DNA of 64,000 bases from positions 161,942,511 through 162,006,510 of the forward strand of contig OV884059.1 in NCBI GenBank assembly GCA_930367215.1. Direction: 5' to 3'. The first letter of the stretch is position 1. Each line of letters opens with the position of its first letter. A program made the translations under genes and the position numbers. The stretch comes from Pollenia angustigena (Eukaryota > Arthropoda > Insecta > Diptera > Polleniidae). The notes beneath the pieces were generated by a model, which was not told the origin of the DNA, ran no database searches, and saw nothing but the letters and a program-made list of their open reading frames with translations. Of this stretch, positions 46,407-57,890 are shown piece after piece.

Positions 46407-47035
46407 CCCTCTAACAGGCAAGAGCTTAATTTTAATGGCAACCGCTTGTTAATTTTTGTTTAAAGTGATATGTGGCAAAAAGCAAAAAATTGAAGACTGA
46501 AGTTTAAAATCTGTTTTATTTTAGTCGCCATGTGGAAAAAACGAAAGGATGCCTTAGGGCATCCTTGCCTGTTTATGGTAAAAAGTATATACAGGTAGAG
46601 TTTTATTAATAAAATTAGTTTTATTCAAAAAATTTATTTTTTTTTTATAAAAAAAACAAAAACTTATACTATTTTTGGTAATGATATGTAAAAAAACAAT
46701 TTTTAGTATTTGAACAACATAAATGTATATCACACTTTTGGCATTTACATTGTGTTTGGGATGTTTTGCAGAGCTTGCATTTTCTTTTGCCACTTTCCTT
46801 ATCTTGCCAGATTGGAAAATGGTCATATCCATCAAAACGAACGTCTTCAGTTGGATGTTTGGCTTTGCTACCGATTCCAGATGTCGGTGCCTGTGGCTTA
46901 TTGAGCTGTAACAAAGGATGTCCAACCGATCGTCTTTCCGAACATGCAATAAGTCCAAAAGCAATTTAAATGATATTAAAATGATAACGCCAAATGTGCA
47001 TCTTCCGACTCTTTTTTTTAGTGTTGTCACAGTAC
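46407..47035 (-). mobile_element. piggyBac relic, 5'-truncated
   Basis: The 3' terminus is intact: TTAA target at 46403-46406 followed by CCCTCTAACAGGCAAGAG, with a subterminal inverted repeat GGATGCC/GGGCATCC at about 46546-46563. The minus strand encodes the transposase C-terminus. No matching right TIR/TTAA is found, so the 5' part is lost at about 47035. Confidence 0.78.
46669..46944 (-). pseudogene. piggyBac transposase C-terminal cysteine-rich domain
   Basis: The frame contains SERRSVGHPLLQLN, DVRFDGYDHFP and a cysteine-rich tail with CKLC, CKCQKC, LCC and CFFTYH, the zinc-binding C-terminal domain typical of piggyBac transposases, and it ends in a natural stop. Upstream in the same frame a stop appears near 46970 and no DDD catalytic core is present, so only the last 90 or so residues survive. 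Surrounding frames on both strands are shadows. Confidence 0.82.
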
Positions 47036-47140
47036 TGTAAATTGATATTTACAATGTTGGACTCACGAATTTACAACGTAGTCACAACCGTCTTCCGACT
47101 CTTATTTTCCATATTGTTACAAATATAAAATTTGTAACTT

Positions 47141-48822
47141 GTATACCCTTCACCACAGGTGGAAATGGGTATATATATATATATAAGTTAGTCATTCCGT
47201 TTGTAATTTTGTACAATATTGATCTTAGACCCTATAAAGTATATATATTCTGGGTCCTTATGAGGAGAGAAGTTGATTTAACGATATCCATCCGTCCGTC
47301 CGTCTTACGTTTAATATGTGTTTTCCGGACACTCCAGACATGATAGTGGCTAGGTTGTTTTACACTTATGTCACATATAGTCCACCATTTCTTGCTATTG
47401 AAATTCAGCCAGATCGGTGCAACAATGGCTGAGATATGACCAAAAAACCACGACTGCCTCTAATTTTTCCAAAAAATCCCTTGTGGTTGTTGTATTTTTA
47501 CTACTTTTTTCTGTATATCTGGAGAACGGCAAGAGCAAAAGTTTTCACATTAGGTACAAACATTAAGGTTATAAATACACACCATTCCACAAAATGTGGG
47601 CGGGATTGGAGAAGTGGGTGTGGTACCTCCCATACAAAAAGTATTAAAAATTGCATAAAAACCTGAATTTTTTGACTGTTATATGACCTATGGTTACTCC
47701 TTATATATCAAAAGATCGGAAAGGTAAAGGCTTTAGTAAACAAATTACATATTAAAGCAGAAAAGAAAAATATTTTATTTTGGAGACTTAAAACTTTTGT
47801 AGGGTTTGCAGTCAGTGTTTTTTTATAATCAGTTACGCCTTATATGTATATGGTTATGCCTTATATATCAAAAGATCGGAAATCTTTAATAGAAAATATT
47901 TTCTGAAAAACTCGGGAAAATCGGTTCAGATACGAAAAAGTTATGATCAAAATATTAATTTTTTTTTAAATATACCCATTTTTGGGATCCATAAATCTTC
48001 CCGAGTCCAAGTTTTATAACCAAAACAACTGGAAAATTTATTTTTTAACACGTCGGTATATAAATCTGTCAAATCGGTTAAGAAATAGCAGAGTTATGAC
48101 CAAAATACTGAAATCCCAAAAATTACTCTTTTTTTTATAATTAAGTTTGTTTTTTTTTACTTTGTTACTCTTTTTATAATTAAGTTTGTTTTTTGTACCC
48201 TTCACGGAAGGTCCACACCCTATAAAGTATATATATTCTGTGTCCTTATGAAAAGCGAAGTTCAAATCCGGTTGTAGTGTCTTCTTCCCCCCCTCCCTTC
48301 GCATTTGTTTACATATACTAGCATAATTCCCAATATGATTTTCGTTAACACCCCCTTTTATTATTTCATATATTTAACGAAATAATTTTAACAAATAGAA
48401 ACTAGGAATTTTTGTGTTTTTTTGCTTCTTGAAAACTCGCCAAAAGATAAATCTACGGTATGACAACAGTGCCTTTACAAAAAGAAAACAAACAAAAAAC
48501 TGTGCTGAGTGGTAAACAGTAAACGGTCCATATTTCATTTTAATGATATTTAAACAGCATTCCTTCATGGTTCAGTTTTTTAGGGGGTGTGTTAAGTTAG
48601 AAACTGTGAGTTCCCTGGTTCGAATCTTGGTTTTTTAAAAAGATATTTTCTTTTAATATTTTTATGTTCTAAAAACGATTTAAAAAAAATATTTACCAGT
48701 TTTCGCTTTTTAAATTTTATTTATAATGAAGTTTTAAGTATTGTAAATATGTATGTATGTATATGTAAAAATTATTAAGTTTCTCTGTATTCTGCTCGCA
48801 CAATGGTGAAGGGTTTATAAGT
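47141..48822 (+). mobile_element. Mini-me/DINE-1-like repeat, copy 2, with tRNA-like segment
   Basis: Start TATACCCTTCACCACAGGTG, then CCTATAAAGTATATATATTC, a (GTCY)n-like tract CCATCCGTCCGTCCGTC, and the AGCCAGATCGGT block, matching 23665-24167. ATATATCAAAAGATCGGAAA occurs twice (about 47704 and 47863), so part of the body is duplicated, and CCTATAAAGTATATATATTC recurs at about 48219. The last 300 bp match 24328-24640. No coding gene. Confidence 0.75.
48562..48636 (+). other. tRNA-like (SINE-type) module
   Basis: TGGTTCAGTTTTTTAGGGGG resembles an A box/D-arm (TGGCTCAGTTGGTAG pattern), and GTGAGTTCCCTGGTTCGAAT contains a B box GGTTCGAAT about 45 bp downstream. The equivalent in copy 1 (24362-24426) has the B box damaged. 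It does not fold as a complete tRNA, so it is interpreted as a tRNA-derived SINE head. Confidence 0.55.
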
Positions 48823-49061
48823 TTTTGTGTTTTTATTTTAATACGACAGACACTATTAACTTAATAAGACTAATGGCCATTTTCTCATTAGGCGATTATC
48901 TTTTTTCCTAACGAAAAACTGCACATTAAAGAAATTTGGTTTTCTCGATGTCTCATTTGCTTCGTTTTAATCGCAAAGCTAACCGGCACTCATCTGCCAA
49001 TTATTTATTTTCCTTTTATTTGCCGTACAGATAAATTCAATCAGCTGACTCCCATCTTTTA

Positions 49062-49743
49062 CCCTGCCTTTACACATGCAAGTAATTACTTGCAAGTAGT
49101 ATATACGTATTATCAACGAAAAAGTCGAAGAAAAAGCCGAAAGTCTTCCAAGTAGCTTGAGTGTTTACACAGTCAGTTGTAAGTTCATTTTTCAAATGTT
49201 CTCGAAGCGAAAACATCCTATAAAAAAAACTTTGTTTTTCGGTTTAACAACATGACCATGTTAAAAATATTAACAAGTTCTTACAAAATAAATTTAATAA
49301 TTCCTTCTTTATTTAATCTTGATGAAAAAATTATGTTTATTTTATAAAATATCTGACTCCAGTATTGTCGTAGTGCCGATTTCATAATATTTTGATTAAC
49401 AATTTTTTTTTTTCAAAATGCTTGAATTTTATGATAAAATTACCATTGAGGTGGGTTGTTGTATAGTTGTTCTCTTTTTTACGTGTTATTTTTTATAAAT
49501 ACACAGAAACCCGCTATAAACATAACTTTTCTATTACTAAGTACTAGAAAATTTATACAAAAGCCATCCATGGTAGCACTGTTTCTTCATTTGTCATTTT
49601 ACTTGCTGCAAGTGTCAAAAATTAACTTGCAAGCAAATTATCTTGCAAGTGTTGCTGCAAGTTCGAAAAATGCGATGGTGTAAGTAAAAATGTGTGAGTG
49701 TATTGAGTTTTTCGCACTTGCACTTGCAAGTGTAAACCCTAGG
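49062..49743. mobile_element. 682-bp TIR element with repeated ACTTGCAAGT words
   Basis: Ends CCCTGCCTTTACAC and, inward from the right, CCTAGGGTTTACAC share TTTACAC and then TGCAAGT. TTA at 49059-49061 and 49744-49746. The palindrome ACTTGCAAGT or close variants recur near both ends (about 49087, 49600, 49624, 49643 and 49722), like transposase-binding subterminal repeats. PIF/Harbinger-like by its 3-bp target; this assignment is weak. Confidence 0.62.
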
Positions 49744-50304
49744 TTACATGTATTTTGAGTGGCGTTGCCAGCTGAAAACTTTGTTTTTTGTCGGTATATT
49801 AAGAAACCCAAAATCGTTAACGGACAGTTTATCGGTCCAATAAATTTATGTTGACATTAAGTAACAGACAGTTTGTCGATACATTGAGAAAATGGCCATA
49901 AATGTTTGTATATACAGCGTTGTAGCGGTATAAAGTTATTATAAACACGGTTTTAGGAAATAAAGGTTTAATTCTTGTATAAACAGTGTTGTAGCAGTAT
50001 ACTTTTATGGTAAATACGACTTTAAAAAACTAAAGTCGTATATTTGCATTTAGGGTGTTGTACCGGTGTTGAATCTTATTTGAAAACGGTATTAAAAAAC
50101 TGAGGTTTTAATTTTGTATCTACAGCGTTGTGATGGTACCATATTTTTGGTAGAGTCACAATTTTGTATTTACAGGGTTGTGGCGGTACATAATATTTAG
50201 AAGAGTCGTAATTTCTGCATTGGCAGTTCCATTTCGCTTTACACTTTTTTCTATTGCAGTAGCACTGTTAACTGCAAACAGTGTGCTGTTATGAAATTGC
50301 TAGT

Positions 50305-50785
50305 TACATATGGGCATTTCCCCAGAATGGTCTACCAGGATGAAAAAATAATATGTTGATTATCATTTTATTGTTTATTATTAGAAAAAAAGTCTATGTT
50401 CTTATAAAAGAATGGTTTCCTAGCATATCTGAGCTGTTTTACTTGAGGAAATTGGGCTGGAAACTGGAAGATTTTATAATTTCCTGTATTTTCTACTTCT
50501 AAAGGCATTTTTTATACTTATTTTACATGCAAAATATATGTTATGTTTACACTCTTTCTTCATAATCTCTCCATTACAATCAATTGTAAAAAGAGTATTA
50601 AGTTTTTTGTAAAGTGAAGATATTTATGGGAAAATGCATGGTGATTATAATAAAAAAACATATGGAAAAATCGTACGTTCGCGATTCGCAAAAAAAAAAA
50701 TGCTAGGAAAAGTTTTGTTTTCTATATTATTTGTACATCAAAAGCGTACGAACGTACGTTCGTGACCCTAGGAAATGCCCATATG
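50305..50785. mobile_element. 481-bp MITE, TA duplication
   Basis: TIR CATATGGGCATTTCC perfect on both sides; TA at 50303-50304 and 50786-50787. A related terminus GGAAATGCCCATAT is present alone at 58629-58642. No coding. Confidence 0.85.
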
Positions 50786-50787
50786 TA

Positions 50788-51821
50788 GGTATTTATTAAA
50801 ATTGTCAATTATTCGCATTTCAACTTTGTTCGAATAATTCAAATAATTGTTTTTGTTCGTTCGATCAGACGATTAAATCAATAAAATTATTCGATTAATC
50901 ATCGTGTTGAAATCATTCAAGCACGAGTTTGGTTTTGTTTGATCGATTAATCGAATTATTCTTAATCGGTTGACAACTCTATTATTTATCTTTACATAAA
51001 TTGAAACCCCTTTTCAACTTACATACGGACAGAGGGGCATTGTTGAATCAACTTAGAAGAATTCGGAATATTTTTATGTATAAACTTTTTGCGAATGGAC
51101 CTCTTCCTACTGTGGTGAAAGGTTACCAAATATTTAATTAATTCAAAATCATTGCCTTGGTATAAAAAATACTATATTTAAATACAACACCATTAAATTA
51201 CACGTACTTCGACCAATCCTTTGTTTGCATGCAAATACTTTTCTCAATTAGTTTTTATTTGCCCGTAAATTTGAATAAGTACTTTTACTTTCTCTTTTCA
51301 AGTATTTGAATTTTAAATAAATCAATAAATATCTACAAAAACAAGCAAATTATTAAACTTGTCTGTGTTTGCTTTAACATTTACACAGTAAAAATATTTA
51401 CCGAAAAATATTATTATTTGTATGTGTTCTTCGTAGAATACTACCTTTCTTCCATATAACCAGTATAGACTAGATTATTTGTTTATTTGCAAAATATTTT
51501 AGATAAGAGTTTTATTTATATAGTGAAGGTAACAAATATTGAACTGAGAGGGTTAAGGCAAAAACTACAAAAACAACAACAGCGCTTGTTGCCGAAAATA
51601 TTTACGTTTTCTTCAACAGATGTCTGGATGGTATTTACAGAGAAAGATTTTAAACAAATGCTTGAATAAACTTAAGACAATATTTGTTAATGAAATGAAT
51701 AGAATAGCAATTCAAAAAGGATTTATATCTACAATTGCAAGGGATTTTGTAAATAAATAGACATCACAACACCTAGAGAAAAAAAGAAACTTGTTCAATG
51801 TGACTGCAGAAAATCTTAAAA
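50788..51821. other. Gene-free stretch
   Basis: A patch at 50820-50980 is rich in ATTCGAATAATT and CGATTAAT words on both strands. No coding or family signal. Confidence 0.45.
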
Positions 51822-51823
51822 TA

Positions 51824-52721
51824 AAGGGTGGTTAAATTGTAAGGGCCGATGTTGAATGTGAACCACACCTAAACGCCAAGTTTTTTTCCGAATTTTATTT
51901 GACATTTCTCTATTTCAGACTTACTCAATTTGAACCATGGAGAGATACGCAATCCAACAACGTGTTAAAGTTATCCAGACTTATTATGAAAATGGGCGTT
52001 CAAATCAAAATGCATATCATGCAGTTCGTGACACGCACTTTCACCTCAGTGGATTCGTCAATGAGCAGAATTGCCGCATTTGGGCGAATGATAATCCAAG
52101 AGTGATTGTCGAAAAACCAATGCACCCACAAAGAGTGACTGTTTGGTGCGGTTTATGGGTTAGCTGCATCGTCGGGCCGTAGTTTTCCAAAATGAGGCCC
52201 GTCAGGCAGTTACTGTGAATGGTGTTCGCTATCGTGAGATGATAACGAACTTTTTATGGCCCGAATTGGAAGATATGGATGTGGACGATATGTGGTTTCA
52301 GCAGGACGGTGCCACACAGCTAACGAAACAATGGCTCTTTTGCGCAACAAATTCAATGGCCGTGTTATCTCGCGTAATGGCGATGTCAATTGGCCGCCAA
52401 GATCATGTGATTTGACACCGTTGGACTTTTTTCTTTGGGGTTATTTGAAAGAAAAGATATACGTCGATAAGCCAGCAACAATTCAAGAGCTAAAGGATGA
52501 GATAATTCGGCACATTAACGGCATAGAACCTCCATTATGCCTCAGGGTCATCGAAAATTTGGACCATCGGATGGAGGTGTGCCGCCGTGGTCGCGGCGCC
52601 CATTTGGCCGATATTTTGTTCCATACATAATATATCATAATAAAATAAAATTACAATAATTTCCGAAATAGTTTGTGTTTTATTCAAAATCAACATCGGC
52701 CCTTGAAATTTAACCACCCTT
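51824..52721 (+). mobile_element. Internally deleted Tc1/mariner-superfamily element (898 bp)
   Basis: TIRs of about 33 bp start AAGGGTGGTTAAATT on both sides inward and include AAGGGCCGATGTTGA. TA at 51822-51823 and 52722-52723. Contains a broken transposase on the plus strand. Confidence 0.92.
51937..52627 (+). pseudogene. Tc1/mariner-type transposase pseudogene
   Basis: ATG at 51937 opens an HTH-like start (MERYAIQQRVKVIQTYYENG). After about 28 residues it jumps to FHLSGFVNEQNCRIW from the catalytic core, so the segment with the rest of the DNA-binding domain and the first catalytic Asp is missing. A stop follows SCIVGP at 52182, then VNGVRYREMI and WFQQDGAT appear in another frame (52215 on), and NWPPRSCDLTPLDFFLWGYL in a third (52256-52627). 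Two catalytic-region motifs survive but the protein is unmakeable. Closely parallel to 16005-16687. Confidence 0.92.
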
Positions 52722-52964
52722 TATTAAGGTTTCGATAAAACAATTATACAGGACTTTTCATTAAAGCATCTTAAACTTATCTCTAAAGCAGTGACGGGCA
52801 TATTTGCAAATATAAAAATACGCGTGCATAGGAATAATAATGCTGCTTGTGCGACGTCGACACATGTACACTATAAACTTCTTTGTGTGGATGTGACAAA
52901 CGACTGACGTCGTTTGTTTTTTCATTTTTTTTTTTTGTCTTTCTTTTTCTTGCTGACCTTTTCA

Positions 52965-53605
52965 CCACAACTTGAAGGACAAATGCAAACATAGAGCTCG
53001 TGCCTTAGCTTTAACAATAATTAGTACTGTGGTTATTTTGTTGAACTATTTATGGTTTTATTCCAAATTTTAATATTTTTAATTAGGCTTAAGTTCATCA
53101 AATTTAATTTTCATTAAATAATTTTTATGAAGAAAGGAATTTTACAACATGAAAATAAATTAAATTAATTAAACAAAATATGTACTTTGAACTTCAAGAA
53201 GAATTCTTGACAAAAGTACGAAAAAACAGAAGTAAAGGAAGAACATGTAAAATAAATTAAAATAGATAATCATTCAAAGCAAATTTCGATCTACCAAAGG
53301 TTAAATACAATTTGGTTTAAGGATTGATGTTTGACTAATGACGTCAGCAGTCGTCGATGGCTGCAAGTGTTAAACGGGAAGCCCTCTGAGGAGATTGAGT
53401 GGTTGCAATCGAAACATGTCAGGGTAACCTGTCCTTAAAAAACGCCTGGGTTCGAGCCCAGATTGAGTCAAGAATGAAAAATTATCAGTAAATTTTAATA
53501 AATTTTCATGTTGTAAAATTCCTTTCTTCATAAAAATAATTTAATAAAAATTAAATTTGATGAACTTAAGCCTAATTAAAAATATTAAAATTTGAATTTG
53601 TGATA
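52965..53605 (+). repeat. R1 repeat, copy D, with inverted terminal tails
   Basis: Left part (52965-53155) is the R1 start plus tail in inverted orientation. Right part (53170-53605) is the body, tRNA-like core (about 53350-53475, B box GGTTCGAGCCC) and tail in forward orientation. The two tails therefore form inverted terminal repeats of about 120 bp, unlike copy A where they are direct. Confidence 0.78.
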
Positions 53606-53639
53606 TTAATTAAAAAGTTAATTAAATTTGCACCAGTAG

Positions 53640-53715
53640 CATAAATAGTATAAATTTAATATTTTATTGTTATAAGTAATCGTTTCATTCCCTTGATTAA
53701 ATTATTAAATTAAAC
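53640..53715 (+). repeat. Fragment of the foldback MITE family
   Basis: CTTGATTAAATTATTAAATT and ACTGATTTTATTTTTGATT match the right half of 20074-20348. No left half. Confidence 0.6.
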
Positions 53716-53893
53716 TGATTTTATTTTTGATTTATGGTGGTATAATTGAAAAAAATAAATTGGCGAGAATTTTTTTCTATGTATTGTTTGGGAGCTGTTT
53801 CACGCATACTCAGAAACAATTATTGCCAATTTTTTAAATTTAAATTTATAAATAGTACTCTTGGTCGAAAAAAGAGTAACGTCATTAACCTTA

Positions 53894-54645
53894 AAGGCTC
53901 AGTTAGGCGAAAGTTGCTGTACCCTTAATGTACCGCACAGTACTGTAAGCACGTTGGTGCACTTATAGAACGTTTAAAAACGTGTCATATGTTTTCCCAT
54001 ACATAAACAAAAAGCAATAGTATACATAAAACAAAACACACAGTGATGGGACTCAAAAATTTTCAAATGGTGACCGTTGTGCAGAAAAGGTACCACGTGA
54101 TTTCAATGCTATTAAAACAGTATTTTGTGTATGTAAAAAATGTTAATTATTAAATATTTTTATTGTAGATTTATAAAAAATAAATTTTTATTTTAGCATA
54201 TATAAATTTTTAGCATACATATAATGTAAATATGCATACACCAAACAAGGTTTTAATACCATTTAAAGTCTTTAATATGTTTCACATTTCTATTGTATGT
54301 GTATATGCATTTGATTATTTTGTACTTCTAAGCATATGCAAATTTGTATATATGGAAATATGTTGTATTGTAAGTTGTTTTGTCGCAATTCCATAGCAAT
54401 ACTGAAAAATGTACAAAAAAAGAGCAAAAATACCCACATTCAATGTAACATACAAGGCGCCCATCACTGTCTTACAAATGTCACGTAACAACGGCATGAA
54501 ATTCTATTTTATACAGATTGGTACGTTGCAACTACGGTACATTGCATTTCAGTAAGCTTTTGTATTGGTTTTCATATAACAAAAAGCGAACAGCTGATGG
54601 ATACAGTACAGATACGGTACAGCAACGTTCGCCTAACTGAGCCTT
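53894..54645. mobile_element. 752-bp MITE with 30-bp TIRs, TA duplication
   Basis: Arms AAGGCTCAGTTAGGCGAA continue through GTTGCTGTACC with one mismatch; TA at 53892-53893 and 54646-54647. Further GTACAG/CTGTAC words lie inside both ends. No transposase. Confidence 0.9.
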
Positions 54646-54889
54646 TACTTGTTTTTAATTAAGATCGAAGATTCATCAAGCAAAAATAATAAACATCTTC
54701 TTGTTTTTTCTGCTCTCTCCATATGATTGGCATTAAAAATTTAAAATATACTTCTGTGGCCACTTGCACAGGTGTGTGCTAAGCGCGTCATAGAATAATT
54801 TCGGTAGCACGACTTTTGAGGGTTTACTACAGAGGAACCAAAATAATGAAAATACACATATCTCATCACATTTCTCTTTGCATTCTCAA

Positions 54890-55090
54890 TGGTTTGTGCT
54901 GATGTCTGTAACGCCTTAAAATATTGGTCCTAGACCCACCTCAAAGCATACCGATCGACTTAGAATCACTTGCTTGTCTGGCTGTCCATGTAACCTTGTG
55001 CTCAAAGTACATGTCGCAATTTTGAAGATAATTTGATAAAATTTTGGACAAAGGTTCTTATTGGCACAAGGACCACGCCTATTGTTTCAC
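54890..55090 (+). mobile_element. Truncated mini-me-like fragment
   Basis: GTGCTGATGTCTGTAACGCC, AATATTGGTCCTAGACCCAC and TTCTTATTGGCACAAGGACC match the element at 60590, but both termini are missing. Confidence 0.7.
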
Positions 55091-57210
55091 TTATATTAAT
55101 TAAGCAGCGATTATTTTTCTGCTTCCCTACAACATTACAAATTTCACTTTTTCAGGAATTCATTGTCTATGGAATTTACAAAAATTGGTTTCGTACATCT
55201 TCTAAAATGTACTGATTCTGTATGTATGCAAATATGCAGGTTTTTGTTTCGACCCGTTATTTTTTAAGTTAATACCGGCTGTTGAGTAGTATGGAAAAGT
55301 CTAAAATTATATCGCAAATATTTTAAATTTTTTTATTGTATAACGAAAGTCTGTGTTGGACGTCTTGAAAATAGTTACAAAATCAATAATTCTCAAATAA
55401 CGCAAAAATTTAAAAAGGCTACCTGCTTACAGTATGCGGGAAGTAGTGTCCAAGACGTCTTCCACTTTCCGACGAAGTAAGCGAAATTGTGTACTGACTG
55501 CTTACAATGTATGTGAAGCAGTACTGAGTTTATTTTTATTGAATGAACACTTCACTATACCGCTTACTTTGTGTGCAAGTGGTATGCGTTCACTGCATAA
55601 GTGCGGCAATGCGTTCGAAAAAGTGTACTAGGTTGTAATTAAGATTGTTTGCATTAATATCTTACTCGTGTCTATCACATCATCGCTTCTGCAATCGAAA
55701 AATTCGCGCCTGTGTTGTATTGCTTTGCTTGAATCTTGTATTGCCAATTTCGGAAACCAAAAAGAGAATCATGAATAACAACACAATCCCCCTCTCCCAT
55801 CAAGACATTGAAATAACACTTTTAAAGAAATTTTAATAAATTCCAAAAGATCGAAGAATATGACGATAATAAAAAATTATTTTTATCTTATGATATTTTA
55901 AGACGCCTTAAATATATGGGAGAAGGAATTCCGGGAGAAGGTTTAGGGAGGGAGGGCAGTATAATCTCTTAAGCCATCTTTATTAAAAAATAAGCTTATT
56001 TTGACGACAAAACAGTCTGATAAAAAACCAGATTTCCTTTGCTTTATAAGAAGCAAATTACCTAGGCACCGAACATAAGGACAATTAGGCCGTAAAGGGC
56101 ACCGTTGTGTCTAAAAGATTAAACACTACAAATAACTTGAATACCAACACAATGTAAAGATCATAGAAATTGCCCGATTTACTAAGTCATTTTCTTGTTC
56201 CTCTTTTTAACTTTTTATAAAATTCATGAATAACTAGTAGATTGTTTAAATATTTTAATATTTTTAATAGAAAAGCTATTTTCCAGGGGTGAATATTCGT
56301 TTAAATAAATTTATTTTATTTTTTTGCAGTGAAAACAGCGTTTAAGAACAGCAACAATAAAAAGGAAAATGTTAACAAAAACAATATAAAACGTATAATG
56401 TGTGTAGACATCACATTCAAATTGCCTTGAACTTAATGTCCTTAGTCAATGCTAAAAATTGAGGCAACGTTTTTTGCAGGAAACACGAATAAAAACAAAG
56501 CAGAAATATCCTTGTAAAAGAGAGAAAGAGAGAGTGTTTATAAATAAATAACCGGCTTAAACAGAAAAAAGAGAGAATGATGAGAGCAAAATTAATTTAA
56601 AATAGAGAAAATCCACGCTGCTCTTAAATTTTTCATTCAGCTGAATCTGTTAAGGGTGTTGCTTGGCTACATGTTGTTAATGCTTAGAAAATGCCTAAAA
56701 CAAAAGTTTATCAACATTTTTATTATTAATTTATGTACACTTTTAGTTGTGTTCAACACATTACGGAGGTGTTGATACTACATGACCATTGAATCTTTTT
56801 TGCCTTTTAATAGAACTAATTTAACGCTGATGAGATGGACTACGACGATATACATTAAATAATGTCAATGTTGCTAAAATACGATATTTTAATGTTTGTT
56901 AGGTGTGTTGGTGTGTGTGTGTATGAGACAGCGTGTGTGCATATGTATGTGATAAGACCCAATTAAATTTGTCAAGTAATTTGTAATAAACACTTAATAT
57001 AATAAACAACTCATTAAAATGAACGATGTTATTGAGATGTTGTTTCAAGGTCAGTGAATAGTAACGATTACTTTTGTGATATTTAATGCATTAACTTTTA
57101 TTGAAATTGTGTGTAACAAAAACCAGCTTAATATGGAACATGTAATAATAATTATTGCTTCAAATTTCAAAAATGTGTATTTTATACCCAGCTATCATTT
57201 TGTATCATAA
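55091..57210. other. Gene-free stretch with microsatellites
   Basis: Short GA-rich tract near 56520-56535 and TG-rich tract near 56905-56925. Open frames of 60-65 codons at 55434-55839 have no recognisable motif. No TIRs or families identified. Confidence 0.45.
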
Positions 57211-57890
57211 CCCAGCCAGCAAAATACTTCGACATTGTCGGAATCAGACATTCTTAGAGATTTCGTTCAGATTTCTGGCAGACATTGAATATTCTTACTG
57301 TCGTGCCGATTGCTGATCGTTTTCGCATGGATATATCGGGGGGAATTTATGTACAGTTATGTCCAATAGAATTCGGACGGAAATTATTTAGATTTGTCAA
57401 AAGAGGCTTATTATTTTTTTAAAATAATGACAATTCGTCGGTTGATTATTTAATTGTCGTATGTGGATACAAATTAAATACGTAATACGGCAATTAAATA
57501 ATCAACCGACGAATTGTCATTCAGTTGGAAATAATTTTAATTTTATTTTTGCAAGATAAAAAGCATAAAAAAGGTACGTACGTGTAAAACTTATAATTAT
57601 GTACATATTTTGCAATAAAATTATTTCTTTCAGCTATCAGTTCGAAAGCAAAAAAATCTCAGCTAACACATCAGAACTTCCCATGCCTTTTTCATTAGAT
57701 TTCTGTTAGATATCTATCAGAAATGTAGACAAAAAACCAAAATTTCCCACGACATGTCTGTCAGAATTCGTGTCAACCACTTCATACGTTTTTGGGTCAG
57801 AAATCTGACAGAATTCGTATACGATTCCAACTTTTTTGCCGACGTTTCTCTCAGATATCTGAGCGACGTCGGATTATTTTGCTGGCTGGG
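57211..57890. mobile_element. 680-bp TIR element with nested palindrome
   Basis: TIR CCCAGCCAGCAAAATA perfect on both sides, with diverging TCGGAATCAGA/CAGATATCTGA-type subterminal words. The target duplication is not clear. A 97-bp palindrome lies inside. Confidence 0.78.
57425..57521. repeat. 97-bp near-perfect palindrome
   Basis: Arms of 34 bp (57425-57458 and 57488-57521) start AATGACAATTCGTCGGTTGA and pair with one mismatch; loop about 29 bp. May be a tiny foldback insertion. Confidence 0.88.

Noticed and set aside
46554..47030. 158-codon minus-strand ORF
   Set aside because: Out-of-frame shadow of the piggyBac cysteine-rich region followed by low-complexity sequence.
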